Part shown: piece by piece, positions 53,699-62,942 of the stretch
How the letters are laid out: each line of letters begins with the position of its first letter
How positions within the stretch are numbered: the stretch's first letter is position 1
NCBI RefSeq assembly: GCF_900637295.1
Contig: NZ_LR134363.1
Location: 2,480,001 to 2,544,000, forward strand
Direction of reading: 5' to 3'
Origin: Actinomyces slackii
GTDB lineage: Bacteria > Actinomycetota > Actinomycetes > Actinomycetales > Actinomycetaceae
DNA: 64,000 nucleotides
Made by a program: the position numbers and the translations under genes
The notes under the pieces: generated by a model
What the model saw: the letters and a program-made list of their open reading frames with translations, nothing else
What the model was told of the DNA's origin: nothing
Databases searched by the model: none

Positions 53699-54745
53699 TC
53701 AGCGCGCCGGGCGGAGCAGGGACAGCGCCCGATTGATGCGGCCCGGCCAGGCCGGGCCGTTGTAGACGAAGGCGGAGTAGGCCTGGAGCAGGTCCGCCCC
53801 GGCGTCGAGCATGAGCTCGGCATCCATGATCGAGGAGATGCCGCCCACGCCGATGATGATGGGCCCCTCCCCCAGGCGCCGGCGCAGGCGGCGCACCACC
53901 TCCAGGGCGCGGGGCAGCAGCGGAGAGCCCGACAGACCGCCCTCCCCCAGATCGTGGTCGATGGTGGTGTTGGTGGCCACCACGCCCTCCAGGCCCATCT
54001 CGAGCACGAGGTCAGCCACGGCATCGATGTCCTCATCGGCCAGGTCCGGGGCGATCTTGACCAGCAGGGGCACTCGCCGTCCCGCCGCCGCATCCCCGGC
54101 CTGGCGCACGGCCGCCAGGATAGGGCGCAGGGCCTCGACCGACTGCAGGCTGCGAAGCCCGGGGGTGTTGGGGCTGGAGACGTTGACCACGAGGTAGTCG
54201 GCCCAGCGCGCCACGCGGGAGGCGGAGTAGCGGTAGTCCTCCACCGCCCCCTCAAGGGGCGTGGTCTTGGTCTTGCCGATATTGGCGCCCACGACGATGG
54301 AGCGCCCGCGCACGGTGGAGCGCAGCCGCCTCAGGCTCTCGGCAGCCTCATCAGCCCCGGCGTTGTTGAATCCCATGCGGTTGCGGATGGCGCGCATCTG
54401 GGGGTGGCGCCACATGCGGGGAGGCTCATTGCCCTCCTGGCCGCGAGCGGTGACCGTGCCCACCTCGATGAAGCCGAATCCGAGCATGTCCAGGCCCTCG
54501 ATCGCCTCCCCGTCCTTGTCCATGCCCGCGGCCAGGCCCAGGAGCCCGGGAACCGGTCGGGCCAGGGGCCCGCCCTGGCCGCTGGAGGGCACGGGGAAGG
54601 CAGGACGACGCCCCCACGCCTGGCGCACGACATCCCGCAGGATGGGGACCCTGCTGGTGGTCCTGATGGCCCTCAGGCACACGTCATGGATGAGCTCGGG
54701 GTCGATGCGGGTCAGTGTCGTCTTGTAGAGAAGGTCGTAGAGCAC
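53699..54745 (-). CDS. pyrD: Dihydroorotate dehydrogenase (quinone), class 2
   Basis: Oxidises dihydroorotate to orotate in pyrimidine synthesis and passes electrons to quinone. The 348-residue protein has the membrane-associating N-terminal helices of class 2 (MLYDLLYKTTL...IHDVCLRAI), GLAAGMDKDGEAI, the FMN-binding NRMGFNNAGAD, the catalytic serine loop VNVSSPNTPGLRSLQ, VVATNTTI and GVGGISSIMDA. It starts at GTG with a leaderless promoter. No other pyrimidine gene is nearby. Confidence 0.96.
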   Translation of the reverse strand: MLYDLLYKTTLTRIDPELIHDVCLRAIRTTSRVPILRDVVRQAWGRRPAFPVPSSGQGGPLARPVPGLLGLAAGMDKDGEAIEGLDMLGFGFIEVGTVTARGQEGNEPPRMWRHPQMRAIRNRMGFNNAGADEAAESLRRLRSTVRGRSIVVGANIGKTKTTPLEGAVEDYRYSASRVARWADYLVVNVSSPNTPGLRSLQSVEALRPILAAVRQAGDAAAGRRVPLLVKIAPDLADEDIDAVADLVLEMGLEGVVATNTTIDHDLGEGGLSGSPLLPRALEVVRRLRRRLGEGPIIIGVGGISSIMDAELMLDAGADLLQAYSAFVYNGPAWPGRINRALSLLRPAR

Positions 54746-54751
54746 GGGTTC

Positions 54752-54757
54752 AGGCTA
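54752..54757 (-). promoter_or_regulatory. -10 box of pyrD, leaderless layout
   Basis: TAGCCT on the minus strand ends 6 bases before GTG 54745. Confidence 0.5.
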
Positions 54758-54842
54758 CCCTGACAGCATTGCGCCATCGCCCTGAGCCGCCGGCCCGCCG
54801 ATCCCGGCACCGGGGCAGGGGCCACGATCACCGAGGTAGCCC

Positions 54843-55751
54843 GTGTCCTTCAACCGCGACATCCAGCTCGATCCCAACCGCGTGTCCACCCGCTCCGGCG
54901 GGGGCAGGCGCGGGGCCGCCATTGGTGGCGGATCGATTCTGACGGTGATTGCCGTCGTCCTGATCTCCCAGTTCACCGGAGTGGATCTCAGCGGCCTGCT
55001 CAACCAGCAGCAGGGGGCCTCGACGGCCTCGACCTCCTCGACCATCGACACCTCGATGTGCACCGATGGCGCCGCGGCCAACGAGCACACCCAGTGCCGC
55101 ATGATCGCGACCGCCGAGTCCCTGGACGCGGTGTGGGGGGACCAGCTCCCCTCCCAGGGCGGGCCGGCCTACCGGCGCCCCGAGTTCGTGCTGTGGGACG
55201 GCACCGCGGTCAACTCGGCCTGCGGGACGGCCTCCAGCTCAGTGGGCCCCTTCTACTGCTCGGGCGACGAGAGCGTCTACCTGGACATGGGCTTCTTCTC
55301 CGACATGGAGCGCACCCTGGGCGCCAAGGACACTCCCCTGGCCCAGGAGTACATCGTGGCCCACGAGTTCGGTCACCACGTCCAGCACCTGACCGGGACC
55401 ATGGCCGCCGCGGACCGCTCGGGGGCAGGCGCCACCTCGGACTCGGTGCGCCTGGAGCTCCAGGCCGACTGCTATGCGGGCCTGTGGGTCCACTACGCCT
55501 CGACCACGCCCGACCCCGAGACGGGCAAGCCCTTCCTCGTGCGCCCTTCGGCCGAGGAGATCACCGGGGCCATCAACGCGGCCGAGGCCGTGGGGGACGA
55601 TCACATCCAGGAGCGCCACGCCGGTCAGGTCGACTCCGACACCTGGACGCACGGCTCCTCCGAGCAGCGCGTGCGCTGGTTCACCACCGGGATGGAGTCG
55701 GGCTCGGTGCACACCTGCGACACCTTCGCCGTGGACGCCTCCCAGCTGTGA
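54843..55751 (+). CDS. Neutral zinc metallopeptidase, YpfJ family
   Basis: A 302-residue membrane-anchored peptidase. A short basic N-terminus, one transmembrane helix (about 26-45) and a Ser/Thr-rich linker precede the outside catalytic domain. The zinc-binding HEFGH has ligands H174 and H178 and catalytic E175, and the distal ligand region is LELQADCYAGLW. Four or more cysteines suggest disulfides outside the cell. This is the putative neutral zinc metallopeptidase family (YpfJ). It starts at GTG. Substrate unknown. Confidence 0.9.
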   Translation: MSFNRDIQLDPNRVSTRSGGGRRGAAIGGGSILTVIAVVLISQFTGVDLSGLLNQQQGASTASTSSTIDTSMCTDGAAANEHTQCRMIATAESLDAVWGDQLPSQGGPAYRRPEFVLWDGTAVNSACGTASSSVGPFYCSGDESVYLDMGFFSDMERTLGAKDTPLAQEYIVAHEFGHHVQHLTGTMAAADRSGAGATSDSVRLELQADCYAGLWVHYASTTPDPETGKPFLVRPSAEEITGAINAAEAVGDDHIQERHAGQVDSDTWTHGSSEQRVRWFTTGMESGSVHTCDTFAVDASQL

Positions 55752-55849
55752 TCCTCAAGGCCATGAGCGCTCCCGGGTCCGCGCCCGCGAGCACTCGGGG
55801 CTGAGACGCGGCCCACAGCGCCAGCGGACGCGCCTGGCAGACTTGCCCC

Positions 55850-56665
55850 ATGCGAGTCGCGGAGATCGCCCGGCTGACGGGTACCACGGTGCGCACGGTG
55901 CGCTATTACCACTCCCTGGGACTGTTGCCCGTGCCCGCCGAGCGCGGCGGCTGGCGGGACTACGACTTGAGCCATGTGGCGCGCCTGTCGCGCATCCGCT
56001 GGCTGGTGCGGGCCGGGGTGCCGCTCAGTGCCGTCGCCCGGGTGCTTGATGGCGCTGAGCCGACGACGGTCCCCGACGACGGCGCGCCCGACGGAGCATC
56101 AGTGACCCAGGACCTCGCTGCCGCACTGGCCTCGGCCGAGGCCCACCTGGAGGAGGTCACCGCCCAGCGGGACATGCTCGCCTCGCTCCTGGAGCGCTCA
56201 CGGGCCGGGATGGCAGTGAGCCCCATGCCCCCGCGCATGGCCGCCTTCTTCGACCGCATGGAGGCCGCGGCCTCCGATGAGCGGACCCGGGCCGCCGTGC
56301 GGGCCGACCGGGACGCCGTCGACCTGGCCTGCTACCGGGGCCAGATGCCCGCGGAGGCCGAGCTCCTCTTCCCCGATCCCGACGCCGGGGATGACGCCGC
56401 CACGCTGGCCGCCTATGGCAGGGCCGGCGCGGGACTGAGCCAGGAGGAGACCGAGGCAATGGCCGCCGCGATGGTCGAGCGCCTCGTCCGCCGCGTGGAG
56501 CCCGAGCGCTTGCGCGCCCTGGCCCGGGAGGCGGACCGGGAGGCCATCCACGCGGTCTTCCAGTTCTTCGCCTCCTTCGAACAGCTGGGATCCGCCTACG
56601 CCCGGGCCATGGAGGCTCGCCTCCTCGAGGCGATCGATCACTGGGCGGTATCGGAGGAGTCCTGA
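55850..56665 (+). CDS. MerR family transcriptional regulator
   Basis: A 271-residue regulator with the N-terminal MerR winged helix (VAEIARLTGTTVRTVRYYHSLGLLPVPA, residues 3-30 in two helices, then WRDYDLSHVARLSRIRWL). A long helical linker and a C-terminal all-helical domain of about 150 residues follow, without cysteines for metal sensing, so the ligand is probably a small organic molecule. A -10-like CAGACT lies about 7 bases upstream. The ABC exporter downstream is the likely target. Confidence 0.88.
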   Translation: MRVAEIARLTGTTVRTVRYYHSLGLLPVPAERGGWRDYDLSHVARLSRIRWLVRAGVPLSAVARVLDGAEPTTVPDDGAPDGASVTQDLAAALASAEAHLEEVTAQRDMLASLLERSRAGMAVSPMPPRMAAFFDRMEAAASDERTRAAVRADRDAVDLACYRGQMPAEAELLFPDPDAGDDAATLAAYGRAGAGLSQEETEAMAAAMVERLVRRVEPERLRALAREADREAIHAVFQFFASFEQLGSAYARAMEARLLEAIDHWAVSEES

Positions 56666-56714
56666 CACTCCCGGGCCTTGCGTGCGACGCCACGTCACAC
56701 CCGATCGTGGAGGC

Positions 56715-57671
56715 ATGAGCACTCCTGACTCCCCCGCCATCGAGGTGACGGGCCTGGTCAAGACCTTCGGGGGCCTGCGGGCACTCGACGGGCTCGACCT
56801 GACGATCCGCGCCGGCCAGATCCACGGCTTCCTGGGCCCCAACGGAGCCGGGAAGTCCACCGCCATCCGGGTCATGCTCGGCATGTACCGCCGCGACGCC
56901 GGCGCGGTGAGCGTCCTGGGCCTCGATCCGGCCCGCGATGCCGCCACCATCACCAGGCGCACCGCCTACGTGCCCGGCGACGTGGCCCTGTGGCCGGCCC
57001 TGACCGGAGGCCAGACGCTCGATGCCCTGGCAGGCCTGCGCGGCGCCCGCGACCCCCGCCGCGAGGCCGAGCTCATCGAGGCCTTCAGCCTCGATCCCTC
57101 CAAGCCGGTGCGCTCCTACTCCAAGGGCAACCGCCAGAAGGTCATGCTGGTCGCCGCTCTGGCGGCGCCCTGCGAGCTCCTCATCCTCGATGAGCCGACC
57201 TCCGGGCTCGACCCCCTCCAGTCCGAGACCTTCGTCGCCGCCGTTCGCGATGCCGCCGATCACGGCCGGACAGTCCTCATGTCCAGTCACATCATGGCCG
57301 AGGTCGACAGGCTCTGCGAGGCAGTGACCATCATCAAGGACGGCCGGGCCGTCGAGTCCGGGTCCATGGCCGCGCTGCGGCACCTCAGGGCCTCGCGCCT
57401 GACCTGCCAGCTTCCCCCGGGAGCACGACTGGGGCGCCACCGCCGCGGGCTCGGCGGGCTCCTCCCCCACAGGTGGTCCGCGTCTTCCGCGAATCAGGAC
57501 CCCGCCTGGCCCCAGCCCGACGCCGAGGGCCGCTTCCGCGCCTCCGTGCCCGCCGAGCAGGTGCCCGCGGTCCTGGCCGCCCTGCTCGACGCCGGGGCGC
57601 GCGAGCTCACCTGCGCTCCCGCCTCCCTCGACGAGGTCTTCCTCGAGCACTACCGGGCGGAGGCACGATGA
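56715..57671 (+). CDS. ABC-2 type exporter, ATP-binding protein
   Basis: A 318-residue ATPase with Walker A GPNGAGKST (41-49), a divergent signature YSKGNRQKV, Walker B LLILDEPTSGLD and switch histidine in MSSHIMAEV. The C-terminal ~90 residues are the extra domain of the drug/antibiotic exporter branch. GTGGAGG is the ribosome-binding site before ATG 56715. The permease gene overlaps its stop (ATGA). Regulation by the MerR protein upstream is likely. Confidence 0.92.
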   Translation: MSTPDSPAIEVTGLVKTFGGLRALDGLDLTIRAGQIHGFLGPNGAGKSTAIRVMLGMYRRDAGAVSVLGLDPARDAATITRRTAYVPGDVALWPALTGGQTLDALAGLRGARDPRREAELIEAFSLDPSKPVRSYSKGNRQKVMLVAALAAPCELLILDEPTSGLDPLQSETFVAAVRDAADHGRTVLMSSHIMAEVDRLCEAVTIIKDGRAVESGSMAALRHLRASRLTCQLPPGARLGRHRRGLGGLLPHRWSASSANQDPAWPQPDAEGRFRASVPAEQVPAVLAALLDAGARELTCAPASLDEVFLEHYRAEAR

Positions 57672-59335
57672 GCCCCGGCGATGGCGCGCTGCGCCCGTGG
57701 CTCATCGACATGCGCCTGCGCCTGCGCTGCGAGCGCGCATGGCTGATCGCCCTGCCCATGGGGGTCCTCCTGCTCACCGCCGCCCTATCCCCCTCCTACG
57801 GCAGGACCTTCGCCTCGAGGGCGGATCAGCAGCAGGTCGTGGCCCAGGCCCGCGCGAACGACACGATGATGCTCCTGTACGGCCGCTTGGACAGCGAGGC
57901 GGACGCCGTTGAGATCGCGGTGTGGGAACTGGGCGCCATGACCTGCCTGGTCCTGGGCATCGTCATCGTCCTGCGCGCTGCGGCCGTCTCCAGGGGCGAG
58001 GAGGACCAGGGCCGTGCCGAGCTCCTGCACGCCGCCTGCGCGGGACCGGTGCCCCGGGTGATCGCACAGGCCGCCCTCCTGGGGATCCTCAGCGCGCTGG
58101 TCGGGGCGGCCGCGGGCGCGGGCCTGCTCGCCCTGCAGGGCGCCGGCGCCGCCGACGCCTGCTCCTACGGGGTGGCCGTGGGACTGACCTGCCTGCTGCT
58201 GGCCGCCACCACCCAGGTGGGCGCCCAGCTCGCCGCGGATGCCGCGGGCACCCGCGCCGTGGGGATGACCGTGCTGGCGGCGAGCTTCCTCTCCTACGGG
58301 CTGGACTGCGCCAAGGACTGGCGGTGGTCCGGCCTGGCCGCGGCGGCCTCGCCCTTCCGGCTGCGTGAGGAGCTGGCAGCGGGTGAGGGCCATGACTGGA
58401 CGCCCTGCCTGTGGGCGCTGGCCGCCTGGATCCTCCTGACGGGAGTGGCCGCCGTGATGGCGCGCCGTCGGGATCTGGGGCAGGGCCTCGTCTCAGTGCG
58501 CCCGCCCTGGATGCGGATGCCACTGCGCGCGCCTGGGCCCGCCGCGCTGGCCCTGTGGCTCTCGGCGCGCAGCATGATCACCTGGGCGCTCGCGGTGGGC
58601 GCGACCGCGGGACTGTTCACAGATATGGGCAGGAGCCTGGTGGAACTGGCCCAGCAGGGCGGCTTGAGCTCTGACAGCGAGATGGGGTCGCTTCTGGGCA
58701 GCAGCAGTGATCCCGGGGAGGCCTTCCTGGCCTACCTCGGCTCCCTCCTGGGGGTGCTGGCCGCGTGCCAGGCCGTGTCCCTGGCCTCGAGTGCGGGAGC
58801 CGAGGAGCTCAGCGGGAGGATCGAGGCGGTGTCCGCCACCGGTGTCACGACGGTGCGCACCATCCTGGCGTGGTGGATGACGGCGCTGGTGAACTCCGGC
58901 CTGACCCTCACCTGCGCGGCCGGGGCAGCGGCGACCGTCGGGGAGGATGCCCTGGGGACAGACTCCTGGGATGCGCTCCGGCTCGTGGCCGGGCAGTGGC
59001 CCGCAGCGATCGCGGCGGCCGGCCTGGCCTCCTTCGTGTGCGCGGCCCGGCCCCGGTGGCGAGGGCTGGCCTGGATCCCCGTACTCGCGAGCCTGGGCAT
59101 CACGCAGTTCGGGGCGAGCCTGGACCTGCCCGAGGGGATCCGTGACGCCAACCCTGCGGCCCAGGCCGGCCAGAGCGGATCGTGGTGGCTGCTCGGCATG
59201 GCCGTCGTCCTCATCGCCTCAGGCATCCTCCTCCACCGACGGCGCGACCTCATGCTGGCCGGCACCACCCGCCCGGGACTGCCTCATCCGGGCCTCTCAC
59301 CGATCCACCCTCAACCCGCACCATCGAGAGGATGA
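57668..59335 (+). CDS. ABC-2 type exporter, large duplicated permease
   Basis: A 555-residue membrane protein with about twelve hydrophobic segments in two similar halves, the plan of polyketide/drug exporter permeases (tetronasin-resistance type) in actinobacteria. In-half motifs include RGEEDQGRAELLHAACAGPVPR and SAGAEELSGRIEAVSATGVT, a repeated E-E-x-G-R pattern at the same place of each half. ATG 57668 overlaps the ATPase stop. Substrate unknown; an antibiotic, lipid or peptide is possible. Confidence 0.85.
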   Translation: MSPGDGALRPWLIDMRLRLRCERAWLIALPMGVLLLTAALSPSYGRTFASRADQQQVVAQARANDTMMLLYGRLDSEADAVEIAVWELGAMTCLVLGIVIVLRAAAVSRGEEDQGRAELLHAACAGPVPRVIAQAALLGILSALVGAAAGAGLLALQGAGAADACSYGVAVGLTCLLLAATTQVGAQLAADAAGTRAVGMTVLAASFLSYGLDCAKDWRWSGLAAAASPFRLREELAAGEGHDWTPCLWALAAWILLTGVAAVMARRRDLGQGLVSVRPPWMRMPLRAPGPAALALWLSARSMITWALAVGATAGLFTDMGRSLVELAQQGGLSSDSEMGSLLGSSSDPGEAFLAYLGSLLGVLAACQAVSLASSAGAEELSGRIEAVSATGVTTVRTILAWWMTALVNSGLTLTCAAGAAATVGEDALGTDSWDALRLVAGQWPAAIAAAGLASFVCAARPRWRGLAWIPVLASLGITQFGASLDLPEGIRDANPAAQAGQSGSWWLLGMAVVLIASGILLHRRRDLMLAGTTRPGLPHPGLSPIHPQPAPSRG

Positions 59336-59341
59336 TCCCCC

Positions 59342-59845
59342 ATGACCGCAGTGATCGTCGTCGAGTCCTGCTTCGGCTCCACCCGGGCGGCCGCCCAGGA
59401 GATCGCGCGGGGACTACAAGATGCCGGAGTCCCCGCCCGGGTCCTGTCCCCCGGCCAGGCCACCGGCGAGGCGCTGGCCGGGGCCGGGCTCGTCGTGCTG
59501 GGCGCGCCCACCCACAACCGGGGGCTGCCGACCACCGCCAGTCTGGCCAAGGCCGCAGCGGCAGGGGGCGACGACGGCGCGGAGCGCGCAGGCGGTCCTG
59601 CGGGTCGGAGCATGCGCGAGTGGCTGGCCACCGCCCCGATCCCCCCGCAGGCTCGCGTGGCGGCCTTCGACACCGTCACCGGGCGCTCCTGGCTCCACGG
59701 CTCAGCGGCCAGGCAGATCCTCAAGGCCCTCGGGCGCCGGCGAGCCCCGATGCGCAGCCTCGTGGTCACCGGCACCCAGGGGCCCTTGGCCCATGGCGAG
59801 GCCCAGGCCGCCCGCGCATGGGGCGCCGAGCTCGCCCGGCCCTGA
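59342..59845 (+). CDS. Flavodoxin-like protein
   Basis: A 167-residue flavodoxin-fold protein. The phosphate-binding loop ESCFGSTRAAAQEIARGL (residues 8-25), the second-loop VVLGAPTHNRGLP and FDTVTGRSW fit FMN-binding flavodoxins. Its start follows the permease stop by 6 bases, so it is probably the last gene of the MerR-ABC operon, which is an unusual partner for an exporter. It may carry electrons or act as a small oxidoreductase. Confidence 0.8.
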   Translation: MTAVIVVESCFGSTRAAAQEIARGLQDAGVPARVLSPGQATGEALAGAGLVVLGAPTHNRGLPTTASLAKAAAAGGDDGAERAGGPAGRSMREWLATAPIPPQARVAAFDTVTGRSWLHGSAARQILKALGRRRAPMRSLVVTGTQGPLAHGEAQAARAWGAELARP

Positions 59846-59863
59846 CCCGGCGGCCCGGGGGCC

Positions 59864-60232
59864 TCAGACGTTGAAGCCCAGCGCCCGCAGCTGCTCGCGG
59901 CCCTCGGGGGTGATCTTGTCCGGGCCCCACGGCGGCAGCCACACCCACTGGATGCGCACCTGGTCGGCGATGCCCACCAGGGCCTGCTGGGCCTGCTCCT
60001 CGATGACATCGGTCAGCGGGCAGGCGGCCGTGGTCAGGGTCATGTCCAGCACCACGGTGCCATCAGGGTCGATGGACACCCCGTAGAGCAGGCCCAGGTC
60101 CACGACGTTGATGCCCAGCTCGGGGTCGATGACGTCGCGCAGCGCCTCCTCGACTGCGGCGGCGTCCACCTGCTCGACGGGCGCTGGGCTGTGCTGTGCC
60201 GCCATCGGATTGGCGGCGGTGCTCTCACTCAT
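59864..60232 (-). CDS. sufT: SufT-type metal-sulfur cluster assembly factor (DUF59/MIP18 family)
   Basis: A 122-residue protein with the DUF59 core: VEEALRDVIDPELGINVVDLGLLYGV, LDMTLTTAACPLTDVIEEQ (with the conserved cysteine) and WLPPWGPDKITPEGREQLRALGF. The family helps mature Fe-S proteins and ends the suf operon in many actinobacteria. It starts at ATG 60232 with a GGAGAA site 5 bases upstream, 29 bases after the sufU stop. Symbol follows operon position. Confidence 0.88.
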   Translation of the reverse strand: MSESTAANPMAAQHSPAPVEQVDAAAVEEALRDVIDPELGINVVDLGLLYGVSIDPDGTVVLDMTLTTAACPLTDVIEEQAQQALVGIADQVRIQWVWLPPWGPDKITPEGREQLRALGFNV

Positions 60233-60261
60233 GGGTTCTCCTTGATCGCGGAATGCGGCAC

Positions 60262-60735
60262 TCAGGTGGTCCGGGGCTCGACGTCGGGCAGCGCCACACC
60301 GGACTTGGCCAGGGCGTCTTTGAGGGCCATCCAGCCCAGCAGGGCGCATTTGACACGGTTGGGATACTTCGAGACCCCCTCGAAGGCGGCGGCGTCCTGG
60401 AGCTCGTCGAGGACCTCCTCATCGACGCCCTTGCCGCGCGAGTGCATGAGGATGTCGAAGTCGGCCTCCAGGCGGGCGACGGTGGCCAGGTCGGCGCCGT
60501 CGACCAGATCGTGCATCACCGAGATGGAGGCCTGGGAGATGGAGCACCCCTGCCCCTGCCAGCCCACGGCCTCGATCCGCCCGTCCTGGACGCGCACGCC
60601 CAGGGTCACCTCATCCCCGCAGGTCGGGTTGACCTGGTGGCTGGTGGCGTCAGGGGCCTCAAGAGCGCCGCATCCGTGGCGCTCGCGGGAGTGGTCGAGG
60701 ATGACCTGCTGGTAGAGCTGGTCGAGTTCGTTCAT
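60262..60735 (-). CDS. sufU: Fe-S cluster assembly protein SufU
   Basis: A 157-residue zinc-dependent sulfur acceptor that takes persulfide from SufS. Conserved residues C39, D41 (VNPTCGDE), C64 (GQGCSIS) and C130 (RVKCALLGW) are all present. ATG 60735 is chosen because the GGAGG site that overlaps the sufS stop is 5 bases from it; the GTG at 60741 is too close. It starts 2 bases after the sufS stop, so the two are tightly coupled. Confidence 0.95.
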   Translation of the reverse strand: MNELDQLYQQVILDHSRERHGCGALEAPDATSHQVNPTCGDEVTLGVRVQDGRIEAVGWQGQGCSISQASISVMHDLVDGADLATVARLEADFDILMHSRGKGVDEEVLDELQDAAAFEGVSKYPNRVKCALLGWMALKDALAKSGVALPDVEPRTT

Positions 60736-60737
60736 GC

Positions 60738-62063
60738 TCACCTCCGGAAGTAGCGGCGGACGTCCTGGACGGCGTCCAGTAGGCGGTCGATGTCCTCGGC
60801 CCTGGAGCAGGGCCCGAAGGAGGCGCGCGATGTGGCGTGGACGCCGAAGTGGGCGTGAATCGGCTGAGCGCAGTGATGGCCGGTGCGCACCGCGACCCCA
60901 GCGGCATCCAGGACCTGGCCCACGTCGTGGGGGTGGACCCCCTCAATGGTGAAGGCCACCACGCCCAGGCGGTCGCGGGAGTCCTGCGGCCCGATGAGCC
61001 GCAGCCCCTCGATGCCCCCCAGGCCCTCCAGGGCCCGCTCCAGCAGGGCCATCTCGGTGGCGTGGAGGCGGTCCATCCCCACCGCGCCCAGGTAGTCCAC
61101 GGCCGTCTGCCACCCCGCTGCCTGCGCCAGGGGCTGGCTGCCGGCCTCATAGCGCGCCGGACCGGACATGTAGGTCGAGGACTCCATGGTCACGACCTCG
61201 ATCATGGATCCGCCGGTCAGGACCGGTGGCATGGACCTCAACAGCTCCTCGGTGGCCACCAGGGCCCCGATCCCGGTGGGCCCGCACATCTTGTGGCTGG
61301 ACAGGACCATGGCATCGACGCCCGCCGCGCTCAGGTAGGAGAAGTCCAGCGGAAGGTGGGCGGCGGACTGGCAGGTGTCCAGGACCACCAGGGCCCCGAC
61401 CGCCTGAGCCCGCGGCAGGATCTGCTCCAGGGGGCTGATGGCCCCGGTGACATTGGAGGCGTGAGTCAGGGCCAGCACCCGGGTGCGCTCGGTGATGACC
61501 TCGAGGGTCTCCAGGTCGATGCGCCCGTCATCGCTGAGATCCAACCAGGTCAGGCGCGCCCCCGTGCGGGCACACAGCTCCTGCCAGGGCACCAGGTTGG
61601 CATGGTGCTCGGCACGGGTGACCACCACCTCGTCGCCGGCGCCGATGGCCAGGCGGGAGGAGGGGTCGTGGGGCGCTGCCCGGCCCTCGCCATGGGAGGC
61701 GGGCCTGCCGGCGCTAGCATGGCCGATGGCCAGGGCCACCAGGTTGATCGCCTCTGTGGCGTTCTTGGTGAAGACCAGCTGGTCGCCTCGGGCCCCCACG
61801 AAGGCGGCCACGGCCTGGCGGGCGTCCTCCCAGGTGGCTGTGGCCTCGTCGGCCAGCTGGTAGGTCGAGCGGCCGGCGGCACCGTTGGACAGGCGGTAGA
61901 AGCGCTCCTCGGCCTCGATGACACAGGCGGGCTTCTGGCTGGTCGCGGCCCAGTCCAGGTACACCAGCGGCTCGCCGTTGCGGGCCGGGCGCGCCAGGTA
62001 GGGGAAGTCGGCGCGGATCGCGTCGACCTCCCGGTCACTGAGGGCGGTGGCGGTGGGTGTCAT
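60738..62063 (-). CDS. sufS: Cysteine desulfurase SufS
   Basis: PLP enzyme that removes sulfur from cysteine for Fe-S clusters. The 441-residue protein has YLDWAATSQKP, the PLP-side TRAEHHANLVPW, DTCQSAAHLPLDF, the PLP lysine in SSHKMCGPTGIG and the persulfide cysteine in VRTGHHCAQP. A Gly/Pro-rich insertion (residues about 108-130) interrupts a loop near the N-terminal third. ATG 62063 gives the standard N-terminus. The reading frame runs far upstream without protein-like sequence. Confidence 0.95.
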   Translation of the reverse strand: MTPTATALSDREVDAIRADFPYLARPARNGEPLVYLDWAATSQKPACVIEAEERFYRLSNGAAGRSTYQLADEATATWEDARQAVAAFVGARGDQLVFTKNATEAINLVALAIGHASAGRPASHGEGRAAPHDPSSRLAIGAGDEVVVTRAEHHANLVPWQELCARTGARLTWLDLSDDGRIDLETLEVITERTRVLALTHASNVTGAISPLEQILPRAQAVGALVVLDTCQSAAHLPLDFSYLSAAGVDAMVLSSHKMCGPTGIGALVATEELLRSMPPVLTGGSMIEVVTMESSTYMSGPARYEAGSQPLAQAAGWQTAVDYLGAVGMDRLHATEMALLERALEGLGGIEGLRLIGPQDSRDRLGVVAFTIEGVHPHDVGQVLDAAGVAVRTGHHCAQPIHAHFGVHATSRASFGPCSRAEDIDRLLDAVQDVRRYFRR

Positions 62064-62119
62064 GAGCTGCCTTCCGGGCGATGGGGCGTGGCACGGTCTG
62101 CTCACGGTGAGTCTGGGAC

Positions 62120-62150
62120 CGTCCCGGGGCGCGCGGTGCGCCCCGGGACG
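62120..62150 (-). terminator. 13-bp hairpin between sufC and sufS
   Basis: Perfect stem 62120-62132 with 62138-62150 and a 5-base loop, just after the sufC stop on the transcribed strand. It may be a partial terminator or mRNA stabiliser inside the operon. No T-run follows. Confidence 0.5.
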
Positions 62151-62155
62151 AGCGC

Positions 62156-62905
<750 letters not shown>

Positions 62906-62942
62906 GGATGTGCTTTCGGCTTGTACGGTTCGTGGGGTGGGC

